The notes below the pieces were generated by a model, which made no database searches, had not been told where the DNA came from, and was given only the letters and a program-made list of their open reading frames with translations. 64,000 bases of DNA. Source: Aeoliella mucimassa. GTDB lineage: Bacteria; Planctomycetota; Planctomycetia; Pirellulales; Lacipirellulaceae. The stretch lies in contig NZ_CP036278.1 of assembly GCF_007748035.1 (NCBI RefSeq), positions 5,890,001-5,954,000 of the forward strand, written 5' to 3'. A program made the position numbers and the translations under genes. This document shows positions 44,336 to 53,710 of the stretch, piece by piece. How positions within the stretch are numbered: position 1 is the stretch's first letter; each line of letters opens with the position of its first letter.

Positions 44336-45499
44336 TAGTACGTCGTCCCGGAAGTCATTTCCTATAGAGTTCAGGGAAGACGCGTTTGGCGTCTTTTCGA
44401 TGGAAGGTCCAATTGATTTTGATTTTCTTCCGATTGCGGTCGCGTGAACAGTGGGAGAGTTCGCTTTGAACCTTGTCGAGCGAAGCCAACCGACGTCCCA
44501 GGCATTGTCGCTGTATGGCCGAGATTTCGATCTCGGCCATGTTGAGCCAACTGGCATGCTTGGGGGTAAAATGCCACACAATCCGCTCCAGCATTGGCCG
44601 AGCCGCCTCCTCGCCAAAGGTTTCGATCAACGACTTCTCGTTGTGCGTGTTGAGGTTGTCCATCACCAGATGAACCCGCTCTGCGTCGGGATAGCGCTTC
44701 AAGAGGTCGCGGACGAACCGGGCGAAGTCGGCTCGCTTGCGGTGACGCTTGGCCTGAACGAATCGCTTGCCCGCCTTCGGCTCGACCGCCACGAACACGC
44801 TGCAGGTTCCGCAGCGGCGGTACTCGTAGTCCTGCTTCGCGATCTTGCCGGGTGCCGCGGGCTCGGGCGGCCGCGCGTCGTCGACCCTCTGATAGGGCTG
44901 CTCGTCGAGGCAGACGACCGGCTCGTTCGGGTCGAGCGGCTTCTCGTACTGCTCGAGGACGTCCTCCATCCGCTCACAGAACTCGTCGTTCAGCTTGGGC
45001 ACGCACCAAGTTTTTTTCGCCACGGCTTCAGGTCGTGTTCCTTGAGCCACAGCGAGACCTCCGTCACGCTGAGCGAATCGACGAAGCCTTCCTTCACCGC
45101 GTGCTCGCACAACAATTCCAGCGTCCAGCGAGCCCGTCCCTCGGGCGGCTCGCTGCACGCCAGGGCGATTACCTGTTGCTGCTGCCGCTTGGTGAACTCT
45201 GGGGGGCGGCCCGAGCGAGGCGCATCGTACACCGCCCGCTGGACGCCCTCTTCGCAGAACCGCTTTCGGACGGCTCGGACGTTGCGCGTCGTGCAGCCCA
45301 CATGCTCGGCGATCTCTTCGTCGGTGCATCCCGAGTCCGATTTCAATAATATCTGGCAGCGACGCACCACTTGCGCCGCGCGGGCGCCTGAGCGTGCTAG
45401 CTGCTCCAAACCTCCACGGGCCTGGTGGTCCAGGCAAACAATGTGCTTTTTCATTCCGCAGCATATAGCAGCGGAATGGATTTCAGGAAAGACGTACTA
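44336..45499 (-). mobile_element. IS630-type insertion sequence
   Basis: About 1.16 kb. Terminal inverted repeats: TAGTACGTCGTCCCGGAAGT on the left (from 44336) against TAGTACGTCTTTCCTGAAAT read inward from the right end (45499), ending in the TA dinucleotides that IS630/Tc1-type elements duplicate. It contains one transposase in two overlapping frames. Inserted between two PEP-CTERM genes. Confidence 0.8.
44355..45454 (-). CDS. IS630-family transposase in two frames (-1 frameshift)
   Basis: The first frame (45454 to 44990, 154 residues) encodes helix-turn-helix DNA-binding repeats: MKKHIVCLDHQARGGLEQLA, GCTDEEIAEHVGCTTRNVRA and ARWTLELLCEHAVKEGF, and ends shortly after LKPWRKK. The second frame continues TWCVPKLNDEFCERMEDVLE and carries the DDE catalytic triad: VVCLDEQP, VHLVMDNLNTHN and SWLNMAEIEIS. 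Joining them at the A7 run (T7 on the plus strand, 45011-45017) by a -1 slip on A-AAA-AAA gives an uninterrupted protein of about 365 residues, the usual size. So it is either programmed frameshifting or a one-base mutation; the position in a classic slip site favours the former. Confidence 0.8.
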
Positions 45500-45555
45500 G
45501 TTTGTTGTTCCCCGAACAGTGTTTCTTCTTTGGTTTTATTTCTTGGAGTTGTCTC

Positions 45556-46464
45556 ATGCGACGTTTCATTGCTGCTTTCTTGCTGTTGGCCATCTTCGGC
45601 CTCGACCAAACCGCTCGTGCTGAGCGTTTGACCTACTACATTGGCTTAGATGCTCATCCAACCATCAACTACTACGAGCACGCTGACAATACCTACGTAG
45701 GGCTCGAAAACCCCAACTACAACCGGCTAACGTTCCTCTACGCCCACTGGGTCCAGTCTCCTTTGCCGGTACAAGCCAATCACTACCATGGCCGTAGCAA
45801 CTACTTCTACAGCGGTGCGGCCGAAAGCCCTACGGTGCTGTCTTCGAATCCCGACAACGTGATTCCAGAACTCTATACCGGTTTTCCTGGTCTTGAGCTT
45901 CGCGAAGCCGATAGTGGTCTCTATGCGGGCAAGCTCACGAGCTATATCTACGACGACACTTCCGAAGCCACCGGCGAGGAAGGGCATTACAGCGACTTGC
46001 GAATGGGAACCGTTCACGAACTTGATGGCTATACCCCCACCGAAGCCGAGTACTGGATGCGGTATGGCAATCGTGGCAAGATCGGCGGGCCTGATGGCGC
46101 GAGCGACACCGTGGGACGCTATTCAGGCGACTTGGTCGGCGCCGAGATCGCGATCACGCTGCTCGATATCACTCCCGGACTGCACGTCGGCAACACCGAT
46201 ACGATCGACCTGTTCGAGTCGTCCGACACCTTCGTACTGGGCGATGGGGAAACGTTCCGCTTCGACCCTACTTTCTGGACCGAAGCCGATGCATCGATCG
46301 GCGACTACACGGCCACTTTCATGCTCACTGATTTGAATTCAGGAACCACCGGAATCCTCGATTCGGGAGCGTTCAGTCTGAACTTCACCGTGGTGCCCGA
46401 ACCCTCTTCGGTTGTGATTGCTGCACTGCTCGGCGTGGGGCTGCTGGCGGTCTATCGACGATAA
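45556..46464 (+). CDS. PEP-CTERM exported protein
   Basis: 302 residues from ATG at 45556 (GGAG 8 bp upstream). Signal peptide to about residue 22 (TARA). The mature part begins RLTYYIGLDAHPTINYYEH with all-beta character and many aromatic residues; I recognise no enzyme. Sorting tail: VPEP, SSVVIAALLGVGLLAVY, RR. The IS630 element sits 57 bp upstream and may have cut it off from its native promoter. A terminator follows. Confidence 0.8.
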   Translation: MRRFIAAFLLLAIFGLDQTARAERLTYYIGLDAHPTINYYEHADNTYVGLENPNYNRLTFLYAHWVQSPLPVQANHYHGRSNYFYSGAAESPTVLSSNPDNVIPELYTGFPGLELREADSGLYAGKLTSYIYDDTSEATGEEGHYSDLRMGTVHELDGYTPTEAEYWMRYGNRGKIGGPDGASDTVGRYSGDLVGAEIAITLLDITPGLHVGNTDTIDLFESSDTFVLGDGETFRFDPTFWTEADASIGDYTATFMLTDLNSGTTGILDSGAFSLNFTVVPEPSSVVIAALLGVGLLAVYRR

Positions 46465-46472
46465 CCTCTGAC

Positions 46473-46508
46473 GAGCCCCGAAGGCCCCTTTCTTCGGGGC
46501 TCGTTTCT
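46473..46508 (+). terminator. Rho-independent terminator
   Basis: GAGCCCCGA (46473-46481) pairs with TCGGGGCTC (46494-46502), followed by GTTTCTTT. Confidence 0.8.
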
Positions 46509-46898
46509 TTACGAATGGTCAACGCCAAAACGTCGAGTTTCCCGCCGAAAACGGCCAAAAATCGTTGTTGAAATCGCCGTGGGCGCTGGTCTAATAGTGC
46601 AGTGGACTGGTGTTCATGCGTGATCTTTGACAATTCGTTCTAACGAAGGCAATCCGCAGCACGTAGATGGGCTCGCCTGCGAGCGCGGGGGATAGTGCCC
46701 CCAGGGTGGGGGCAATTGAAACCTACTTACGTCAACGCCGAAATCGGTAAGTGCTTGTAGCGAAGCAGGTTACTGAGAATGCAATCGTCGTAAGAATTGC
46801 CCCCACGATCGCGTTTTCCGGTTTGGGGGGCAAAACGCTCGTGCGTCAGCAAGCTTGCCAGCAGCGCGGAACCTGCATCGCGGGGAGAGGGCAGGGGG
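46509..46898. other. Intergenic region, nothing recognised
   Basis: 390 bp between two convergent genes. Runs of C and G (GTGCCCCCAGGGTGGGGGCA near 46696) form a small dyad. Short minus-strand open frames here show no domain and no ribosome-binding site. Confidence 0.4.
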
Positions 46899-48008
46899 TT
46901 AGTCGATCCAGCCGCCGCCGACGACGCGGGGGCCGTCGTAGCAGACCACCGCCTGGCCCGGAGCGACTGCAAACTGTGGCTCGTCGAACGTCACCTGCAA
47001 GCGATCCCCTTCGAGTCGGGTGAACCGGGCCGGCGCGGCCGGGGCGTTGTAGCGAATCTGGGCCAGCCCCCGCTGCGGTTCGGCCACTGGCACTTCGGTC
47101 AGCCAGTTGCACTCGCTAGCGGTCAGCTCGGCGCGGCCGAGTTCGTTGCGATCGCCGAGCACCACGCGATGGGTATCGGGCTCGATGCGAACCACGAATT
47201 TTCGTTCGCCGAGTGCGACGCCGAGCCCCTTGCGCTGGCCCACGGTGAATCCTTCGATCCCTTGGTGGGTGCCGACCACCTCGCCCGACGTGGTGACCAT
47301 GTCGCCGGGCACCGACTCTCCCTCGCGGCGATGGCGGACAAACTCGTCGTAGCGGCCGCTCGTCACGAAGCAGATTTCCTGGCTGTCTTTCTTGTCGGCG
47401 ACGTTCATGCCGACTTCGGTCGCCAGCTCGCGAATCGCTGGCTTACGATACTCGCCGACCGGCAGCATCATCCGCTGCAGGTAAGGTCGCTGGATGCCGA
47501 ACAGCACGTACGACTGATCCTTTGCGTCGTCGATGCCGCGGACGAGGGCCGGCTGGCCGTCGATAGTTTGCAGTCGGGCGTAGTGCCCCGTGGCCACGTA
47601 CTCGGCTCCCACCGAGTCGGCGTAGTCGAACAGCTTGCCGAACTTGATCCAGTTGTTGCACTGCACGCAAGGATTCGGCGTACGACCCGCAGCGTACTCG
47701 GCCGCAAAGTAGTCCATGATCTGCCCGAACTCGGCGTTCAGATCGATCGCGTAAAATGGAATCTGCAGGCGATCGGCCACGCGGCGGGCGTCTTCGGCAT
47801 CGGCCGCGGTGCAGCAGCCTTGCTTGTGGTCGAGCCGCACGATCGGCAGCTCCGCTGAAGCCGGCGCGTCTCCCAGGTCGCAAACCGCGGGGCTTTGATG
47901 CCCATGGCGCATGAAGACACCGATCACGTGGTGGCCCGCTTCCAGAAGCAGATGGGCTGCCACGCTCGAGTCGACTCCACCGCTCATTGCCAGGACGACA
48001 CGTGCCAT
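46899..48008 (-). CDS. mnmA: tRNA-specific 2-thiouridylase MnmA
   Basis: 369 residues from ATG at 48008 (MARVVLAMSGGVDSS). Adds sulfur to U34 of Lys, Glu and Gln tRNAs. PP-loop SGGVDSS at 9-15; first catalytic Cys in TPNPCVQCNNWIKFG; second in KKDSQEICFVTSG; C-terminal beta-barrel with GFTVGQRKGLGVALGE. Family-typical length. Probably co-transcribed with the class IV aminotransferase gene that ends 70 bp upstream. Confidence 0.95.
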   Translation of the reverse strand: MARVVLAMSGGVDSSVAAHLLLEAGHHVIGVFMRHGHQSPAVCDLGDAPASAELPIVRLDHKQGCCTAADAEDARRVADRLQIPFYAIDLNAEFGQIMDYFAAEYAAGRTPNPCVQCNNWIKFGKLFDYADSVGAEYVATGHYARLQTIDGQPALVRGIDDAKDQSYVLFGIQRPYLQRMMLPVGEYRKPAIRELATEVGMNVADKKDSQEICFVTSGRYDEFVRHRREGESVPGDMVTTSGEVVGTHQGIEGFTVGQRKGLGVALGERKFVVRIEPDTHRVVLGDRNELGRAELTASECNWLTEVPVAEPQRGLAQIRYNAPAAPARFTRLEGDRLQVTFDEPQFAVAPGQAVVCYDGPRVVGGGWID

Positions 48009-48078
48009 GCATGAAGCATAGGCGCCATCGCCCTGTTGAACAACGGCCACCCTGCCCTGGCTGGCAGTTGCGGCGGAC

Positions 48079-48975
48079 CTAGGAGCTGCGAACCGCAAAC
48101 GTGCGGGCTTGCTCGGCAATGTCGACCCCTACCAGCGTGCTCCAGTCGGCCAGCAGCCGCTGGTAAACCGGGCCGGGCGTGCCGGAGCCGATCGGATGGT
48201 TGTCGACCGCAACGACCGGCAGCATGCAGATCGACGTGCTGGTGAGCCAGACTTCATCGGCGGCCAGGAACTCGTCGAGCGTGATGTCGCGTTCGGTGAA
48301 CGCGATGCCTGCTGCGGCAGCCAGTTCGGCCAGCACCGCGACGCTCACGCCAGGCAGCACCTTGGTGCTCTTGGGGGTCGCGATGCCAGTTTGCTGGTGG
48401 TAGATGGCCACGTTGGCCGTGGAGCCCTCGCCGACAAAGCCTTGCTGGTCGAGCAACAGCGCGCGGGCGCGAGCCTCGCGGCGGCGGGCCTGCTGGTCGG
48501 CCAGGTAGTAATGCATCCGGCTGCGACACTTCAGCTCCGCAGGCCAGCAATTCGGCGGCACCTGTCGGTGATCGCTCACATACAACGAAACTCCCGACTC
48601 AAACTGATCGGCCCATTCCCCAAACCCAATCGGCAATCCATGCACTGCGACCGTCGGACCCGAACCACTGCCAGGCGTAACGAACGCGACGACCGCCCAG
48701 TCGTCGCCGGGGGTGATCTGCGCTGCATGGCGAGGCACGTACTCTTCGATCGCGCGAGTGAGCTCGGCCACGAGCGACTCGGCCGGCAACCCAATGATGT
48801 CGAGCGAGTGCCCCATGCGTCGCAGATGCTCGTGCTCCCGAAACAGCTGCCCGCCGAACGTCCGCAGTCGCTCGGTGGCGGTGATACCCATCGAAAAGCC
48901 GAGGTCACCCACCGGGATCGACAGCTGGTGTTCGGCGATCCACTGGCCGCAGTAATAGGCTTGGCGGTTCGACAT
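48079..48975 (-). CDS. Class IV PLP-dependent aminotransferase
   Basis: 298 residues from ATG at 48975. Fold type IV, as in branched-chain aminotransferase, D-amino acid transaminase and aminodeoxychorismate lyase. Visible: PVGDLGFSMGITATERLRTF near the start, the PLP Lys within ELKCRSRMHYYLADQQA, EGSTANVAIYHQ (PLP phosphate) and VWLTSTSICMLPVVAVD. The shared motifs do not decide between a branched-chain or D-Ala type and PabC; length (PabC is about 270) and lack of adjacent folate genes leave it open. Upstream of mnmA. Confidence 0.8.
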   Translation of the reverse strand: MSNRQAYYCGQWIAEHQLSIPVGDLGFSMGITATERLRTFGGQLFREHEHLRRMGHSLDIIGLPAESLVAELTRAIEEYVPRHAAQITPGDDWAVVAFVTPGSGSGPTVAVHGLPIGFGEWADQFESGVSLYVSDHRQVPPNCWPAELKCRSRMHYYLADQQARRREARARALLLDQQGFVGEGSTANVAIYHQQTGIATPKSTKVLPGVSVAVLAELAAAAGIAFTERDITLDEFLAADEVWLTSTSICMLPVVAVDNHPIGSGTPGPVYQRLLADWSTLVGVDIAEQARTFAVRSS

Positions 48976-49026
48976 AGACTCGCCTGGCAACGCGGCCAGT
49001 GCTGGCTCGAGGAAACAGGAAATCGA

Positions 49027-49998
49027 TCAATCGGAGTAGGTGAGATGATTCCACATAATCGACATCGTTCCGCCGTTCGCGATGTACTTAAACAGATCGT
49101 GCGAGCGGCCAACGCGACTGGTGCAGTCGTAGTTGCAGATTTTCATCCGCTGGTCGGCGGAAAGATACTGCGGACCACACAGCCCCATCGCCTGAGGATC
49201 GCTGCACTTCTCGACCATATGATACAGCCGCATCGCCGGATCCAAGCGATTGTTGAGCAGCATCACTCCGTCGATCTGGTCGAGCGCCTGGCGATGGTAG
49301 CCGGTCGAACTGAACCATCCCGAGTGGGTTGCTGCAGCAATAAACGCGACTCGCATCGGAGCGTGATTCGCGAGCGGTTGGCCCGCCAGCGAGTGGCCGC
49401 CGATGTCGCCGCCGGCCAGCACGTGGGTGGCCCCGCCGATCACGCGGCACCCGTAGCTGTAGCCAAGCAGGCTGATCGGACTCTCCGGCGAGAGCTGGTT
49501 CAGCACGTAGCCGAGTTGCCAACCGACCGGTTGGGTGCGAGAGGCTTTCACCCGATAGTCGTTGAGAATGCCATTCACTTCGGTCGAGGGCCACGAGAAG
49601 ATAATGAAGCGGATCGGGCGATGCTCGGTATCGCGACCCACCAGCGTGCGATAGACCTGCAATCCACGATCGCGCGCCATGCAGGGATCGACCTTGTTGC
49701 CATGCACGTAAACGATGGTGATGCGACCATCGTCCGGCGCGGTGGTCACTTGCGACATATCGCCAGGCAGCCACTGATGGTGACCATACTCGTTAGTCGC
49801 GACGAACTGCTGAACACGAATCGCTTGCGAAACGCGCGCGGGGTCGGTCGAGCAGCCGGCGGCCCGAACGTTGATTTCGAAAATCTCGTCGCCACGTTCG
49901 GTCCAAGCGCAGGCAGCCTGCACCAGAGAACTACTGGCCAGCAGCAACCAAACGGTCAAGGCCAGCAGTGGCGTGCGGAGGGGGAGGGCGGCGCGCAT
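49027..49998 (-). CDS. Secreted alpha/beta hydrolase
   Basis: 323 residues from ATG at 49998, which gives a clean signal peptide (MRAALPLRTPLLALTVWLLL, to VQA). IVYVHGNKVDP supplies the oxyanion HG; SLLGYSYGCRVIGG holds the nucleophile elbow G-Y-S-Y-G; the catalytic His is probably in GRSHDLFKYIAN near the C-terminus. The mature part begins with Cys-rich segments. Similar planctomycete proteins are annotated as DUF900-like hydrolases. Substrate unknown. Confidence 0.72.
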   Translation of the reverse strand: MRAALPLRTPLLALTVWLLLASSSLVQAACAWTERGDEIFEINVRAAGCSTDPARVSQAIRVQQFVATNEYGHHQWLPGDMSQVTTAPDDGRITIVYVHGNKVDPCMARDRGLQVYRTLVGRDTEHRPIRFIIFSWPSTEVNGILNDYRVKASRTQPVGWQLGYVLNQLSPESPISLLGYSYGCRVIGGATHVLAGGDIGGHSLAGQPLANHAPMRVAFIAAATHSGWFSSTGYHRQALDQIDGVMLLNNRLDPAMRLYHMVEKCSDPQAMGLCGPQYLSADQRMKICNYDCTSRVGRSHDLFKYIANGGTMSIMWNHLTYSD

Positions 49999-50464
49999 GG
50001 AGGCAAGGTGGGGTGGGGAGTTGAACGATTGCACAGACCCTATAACCATCGGAAACTAAGCCTAAGCCTCGCCACCCGATTTGTTGCAAGGTACGAACGA
50101 ATAAGTACTTCTGTCCATGCGCGATATGCCAATTGCGGCATACGGCGCCGGGTTGTGACGGTTGCAGCGATTCTGCTGCGTAGGTGCATTGTACTGCAGC
50201 GAACGGAGAGCGATGTTGAAAAAAATCAACCGTTTCGTTTGCACCACATAGGCTGTGTTGTACGTTTGCTTGACGCCACATCGGTTGAGCTATGTAGCCT
50301 CGACAACTCACAGCCAGTTGGTGTGAGCGCGCCCCGCCCCAAGATCCCCCCTGCGGTCCACTTCGGTGGACTCCCCCCCTCGAACCCAACTGGTTCTGCA
50401 CCACGCACGCTCCTGGAGATTGAGCCAGGTAGTTACCCAGTTTGGAAAAGGAGTGACCCTCGCC
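49999..50464. other. Divergent intergenic region
   Basis: About 465 bp between the hydrolase (minus) and the Cys-rich lipoprotein (plus). No gene seen. TTGACG at about 50270 with weak -10 sequence 15 bp on could be a promoter for the lipoprotein. Confidence 0.35.
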
Positions 50465-50908
50465 ATGAAACGCATTGCCCTGCTGCTTACCGTTGCGCTG
50501 TTTGCCACGAGTCTGACCGGTTGCGGCTGCCTGCGCCGAATTCGCGGCACCCTCTGCCCGGGCGCTTATTGCGGCTCGAAGGCTCCGTTGTTCGGATCGG
50601 TTTCGGCTCCGGTGGCAACGCCCAACATGGTGGTTACGAACCCGCAAGTGGTTCGTCCGCCAACCTACGTTCAACCTCGGGTGGTACAGCCTCAGGCGAT
50701 GCCTTGCTGCCCTTGCCCGACCGTGGTTTGCGATCCTTGCTGCGAGACTTGCAACGATTGTTGCGGTACGACAACGTCGGCCGGTTACGCTGGCGACTGC
50801 GGCTGCAACGCTCCGTTTGGGATCAACGTTGCCCCGAACGAGTACCTGGGCGAGATCCAAACCGACGACGAAACGTGGGGCACCAGCGATCCTGGTCCTA
50901 CCCCCTAA
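50465..50908 (+). CDS. Cysteine-rich lipoprotein
   Basis: 147 residues from ATG at 50465 with AAGGAG upstream. Lipoprotein signal MKRIALLLTVALFATSLTGC with Cys20 as lipidation site. The middle is Pro/Val/Gln-rich, then a dense Cys cluster (PCCPCPTVVCDPCCETCNDC followed by CG, and GDCGCNAP). Metal binding or disulfide cross-linking of the envelope is possible; planctomycetes have unusually Cys-rich envelope proteins. No family named. Confidence 0.7.
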   Translation: MKRIALLLTVALFATSLTGCGCLRRIRGTLCPGAYCGSKAPLFGSVSAPVATPNMVVTNPQVVRPPTYVQPRVVQPQAMPCCPCPTVVCDPCCETCNDCCGTTTSAGYAGDCGCNAPFGINVAPNEYLGEIQTDDETWGTSDPGPTP

Positions 50909-51171
50909 TTACGAAGCGTATAACTAGTTGGGCTGCCGGACTCTCCCGCCATAATGCTGGCGGCCCGACTCCCGCGGATTTGCCCACCACCGGGCATCTC
51001 CGCCGACATAACCGCCCCGCTCGGGCTTCCGACGCCATCCTGAACGTCGGATTCCGGGCGGGGTGGTTCGATTTTTACGCGGCGACTTTTTCGACTCGCG
51101 GGGCGAAGGGACGTAGAATGGAACGTATAGGTAACTGTTTCCTTCTGCGACGAGCCCAGCTGAGAGATTCG

Positions 51172-52191
51172 ATGATTCCGCAAATGGCGAAGACCACTCC
51201 CCTGCCCTGCCTGCTCCTTTTACTGTTGTGCTGCCATTCGGCCAGCGCGCAGTTGCTCGATTCGTCGGCCGAGGAGTCGGGCATCGATCCCGAGCGGGTC
51301 GGCGAGAAGGTTACCGTGCAGTTTCGCGTAGGTGCCGAAATCACCGCTGTTCGCGGCGCGTGCAAAGACATCCGCGCGATGGTCGCGGTGCCGTTTGAGT
51401 GCGCGGAGCAATCGGTCAGGCTGGTCTCCGAGGACTTCAGCCGCCATGTCGACAAGGTGAAGGTCCGCGACCTCGATGGCGGTGCGCAGCAGATGCTAAT
51501 CACCATTCCGTATCTCGGCGCCGGCGAAACCGCCACGGCGATCCAAACCTACGAAGTCACCACTAACACGATCGAGCCGCCGGAAGACGAAGACACCGTC
51601 GACCTGGTGATCCCCAAACGCCCTGACCGCAAGGTACGGAAGTACCTGACCTCGAGCCCGATGATCGAATCTCGCGACGGCAAGATTCGTTCCCTCGCTG
51701 GCGAGCTATGGCGCGAGACCGACGACCTGTCGACCGAAGATGGCGAGGTTACCGACTGGCGGCGGATCGAGCATCTGTACGACTACATGCTCGAGAACAT
51801 CAAGTACTCCGAAGGCCCCGACAAGAGCGCGGCCAACACCTTGCGCGACGGTAAGGCCGACTGCTTCGGCCGCAGTGCGCTGTTCATCGCGTTGTGCCGG
51901 GCGAACGACATCCCGGCTCGCGTGGTCTGGGTCGACCAGCATTGCTACGCGGAGTTCTACATGGAAGACGCCGAAGGCACCGGGCAGTGGTTCCCGATCG
52001 AGTCGGCTGGCTCGCGAAGCTTCGGCGGCATGCCGCTCGCGCGGACTATCATGCAGAAAGGGGATAGCTTTCAGGTCCCCGAGCGTCGCGGCGAGAAGCT
52101 GTTTTACGCTTCCGATTACTTGATGGCTTTGCCAGTCGGCAAAAGTGGCAAGCCGACTGTGAAGTACATTCGCGAAGAAGTACCGCAGTAG
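51172..52191 (+). CDS. Secreted transglutaminase-like protein
   Basis: 339 residues from ATG at 51172 (ATG at 51184 is equally possible); the frame stays open for 3 kb upstream but that is antisense of other genes. Signal peptide ends near ASA. The transglutaminase core lies at about 185-280: YDYMLENIKYSEGPDKSAAN, then DGKADCFGRSALFIALCRAN with the catalytic Cys, PARVVWVDQHCYAEFYM with His, and the following GQWFPIESAGS with Asp/Glu. Acts as protease, amidase or cross-linker in the periplasm. Ends 2 bp from the convergent TlpA-like gene. Confidence 0.85.
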   Translation: MIPQMAKTTPLPCLLLLLLCCHSASAQLLDSSAEESGIDPERVGEKVTVQFRVGAEITAVRGACKDIRAMVAVPFECAEQSVRLVSEDFSRHVDKVKVRDLDGGAQQMLITIPYLGAGETATAIQTYEVTTNTIEPPEDEDTVDLVIPKRPDRKVRKYLTSSPMIESRDGKIRSLAGELWRETDDLSTEDGEVTDWRRIEHLYDYMLENIKYSEGPDKSAANTLRDGKADCFGRSALFIALCRANDIPARVVWVDQHCYAEFYMEDAEGTGQWFPIESAGSRSFGGMPLARTIMQKGDSFQVPERRGEKLFYASDYLMALPVGKSGKPTVKYIREEVPQ

Positions 52192-52193
52192 CG

Positions 52194-52715
52194 TTACTGC
52201 TCGCTGGCTACCAGCTGCTCGATCTTTGCCAGCGAGTGCACTTTGGAGATCGCCAGCTTGCCGTTGGGGTCGTAAAGCATGAGCGCCGGAATGGCGTCAA
52301 TGCCGTACTCGTAGAAGTACTCATCGGCTCCGTACGCTACCGGCCAGTCGAAACCCTCGACCGAGTTGACCACGCCTTCGATTTCCGGCAGGTCGACTGA
52401 GGTGTCGTTGGTGATGCCGAGCACCACCACTTCGGGGTGCCGTTTGCGGAACGCAGCGAGTTCGGGCATCGCCGCCCGGCACGGCCCGCACCAGGTCGCC
52501 CAGCAATCCACCAGCACCCACTTGCCTTTCAGGTCAGCAGCCTTGGGGGGCGAGGAAGTGTTGGTCCAGCCTTCCACCTTTACCGTTGGTAGCGGTGTGG
52601 GCAGGGGAATGGTTGGCGACCCAGCCGGCAGCCGCGGCAATCGTAGGTAGAGTACGATCGCCGCAGCACCGAGTAGAAGGAACACCCAGAGAGTGAGGTT
52701 GTTCGACTTAGCCAT
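52194..52715 (-). CDS. TlpA/ResA-like thiol-disulfide oxidoreductase
   Basis: 173 residues. N-terminal membrane anchor (about 8-26), then a thioredoxin fold: WVLVDCWATWCGPCRAAMPE with active site C76-G-P-C79, the central VVVLGITNDTS insert and cis-Pro in DAIPALMLYDPNG. It keeps cysteines reduced outside the cytoplasmic membrane, for example for cytochrome c. Six bp downstream of the DUF1080 gene on the same strand, so co-transcribed. Confidence 0.92.
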   Translation of the reverse strand: MAKSNNLTLWVFLLLGAAAIVLYLRLPRLPAGSPTIPLPTPLPTVKVEGWTNTSSPPKAADLKGKWVLVDCWATWCGPCRAAMPELAAFRKRHPEVVVLGITNDTSVDLPEIEGVVNSVEGFDWPVAYGADEYFYEYGIDAIPALMLYDPNGKLAISKVHSLAKIEQLVASEQ

Positions 52716-52721
52716 GTGCGC

Positions 52722-53528
52722 TCATTTGTTGTTGCCGTAGACTTCGCTGACCGGCGTTTCATTGTCGCCGTTTTTCAGGAAGGGTTCGCGAACTTGTTCG
52801 CCTTCGGCTGGTTTGAATTCACGGATCCAGATGTTGCGATAGCGAACTGGGTTGCCGTGATCTTGAAGCGAGATCGCACCCTTTTCGCCCATCGGCTTGT
52901 ACTCTGGCGGGCGGTGGTAAGGGGTGTCGCCCAGCAAAGCGAAGTGATTATGAATCAAAACGCCGTTGTGCACTACCGTAATATAGGCGGGCGAGACCAA
53001 TTCGCCATCTTCATCGAATCGAGGGCAGGTCCAGAAGATGTCGTAGGTGTTCCACTCACCGGGCTTGCGGGTCGCGTTTACCGCAGGAGGAGTCTGCTTG
53101 TAGATCGCGCCGGCCTGGCCGTCGTGGTAGGTCTTGGTGGTGTACGAGTCGAGCACTTGGATCTCGTAGGTGTCCATCAGGAACACGCCGCTGTTGCCGC
53201 AGCCCTGACCTTCGCCGCTGGGAGGATTCGGCGACGACCATTCGATGTGCAGTTGGCAATCGCCAAACTTTTCCTTGGTGCGGATGCCGCCATTGCGAAC
53301 CGTGGCCACCCCGTCTTCCACCAGCCACTTGTCGCCGTTGTCCCAGGCGTCGAGGCTCTTGCCATCGAACAGCACCACCGCGTCCGAAGGAGCATCGCTG
53401 TTCTCTTCGCCCGGTGTCACCTTGGCAGGTTCCTGCCATTTGATGCCGTTGAGGTACTCATCGGCGTTAGAGTTGTCGCAAAGTTGCGCGAGGACGACCG
53501 CCAGTGCTAGCAAGAGGATCTTTTTCAT
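52722..53528 (-). CDS. Secreted DUF1080 (3-keto-disaccharide hydrolase type) protein
   Basis: 268 residues from ATG at 53528. Signal peptide about 1-22 (NA). Concanavalin-like fold of the DUF1080 family: VLFDGKSLDAWDNGDKWLVE, VRNGGIRTKEKFGDCQLHIE, GQGCGNSGVFLMDTYEIQVL and the C-terminal GAISLQDHGNPVRYRNIWIR, all diagnostic. Many members act on 3-keto sugars; others have unknown roles. Planctomycetes have dozens. Operon with the TlpA-like gene. Confidence 0.9.
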   Translation of the reverse strand: MKKILLLALAVVLAQLCDNSNADEYLNGIKWQEPAKVTPGEENSDAPSDAVVLFDGKSLDAWDNGDKWLVEDGVATVRNGGIRTKEKFGDCQLHIEWSSPNPPSGEGQGCGNSGVFLMDTYEIQVLDSYTTKTYHDGQAGAIYKQTPPAVNATRKPGEWNTYDIFWTCPRFDEDGELVSPAYITVVHNGVLIHNHFALLGDTPYHRPPEYKPMGEKGAISLQDHGNPVRYRNIWIREFKPAEGEQVREPFLKNGDNETPVSEVYGNNK

Positions 53529-53710
53529 GACTCGACAAATCCCAGGTGAATAAGAAAAAATGCGTCCAACCGAGGGGGCACCCCACGGCAAAAACGCTCT
53601 GTTTACGCACATTCTACTCCCGCGACCGACCGGTTGCCACACTTGTCAGCCACCCAGGGAACAGGCGAAAATAGCTGCTTACTTTTCGATCTCGCGAATG
53701 GACAATCGGC

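Noticed and set aside
46727-46972. Minus-strand open frame of 81 codons
   Set aside because: Overlaps the end of mnmA in another frame and has no features.
48109-51171. A plus-strand open frame of about 1360 codons from 48109 to 52191
   Set aside because: Only the last ~340 codons (from 51172) encode a recognisable protein; the rest runs antisense to the aminotransferase and hydrolase and through intergenic DNA, an effect of GC-rich codon usage.
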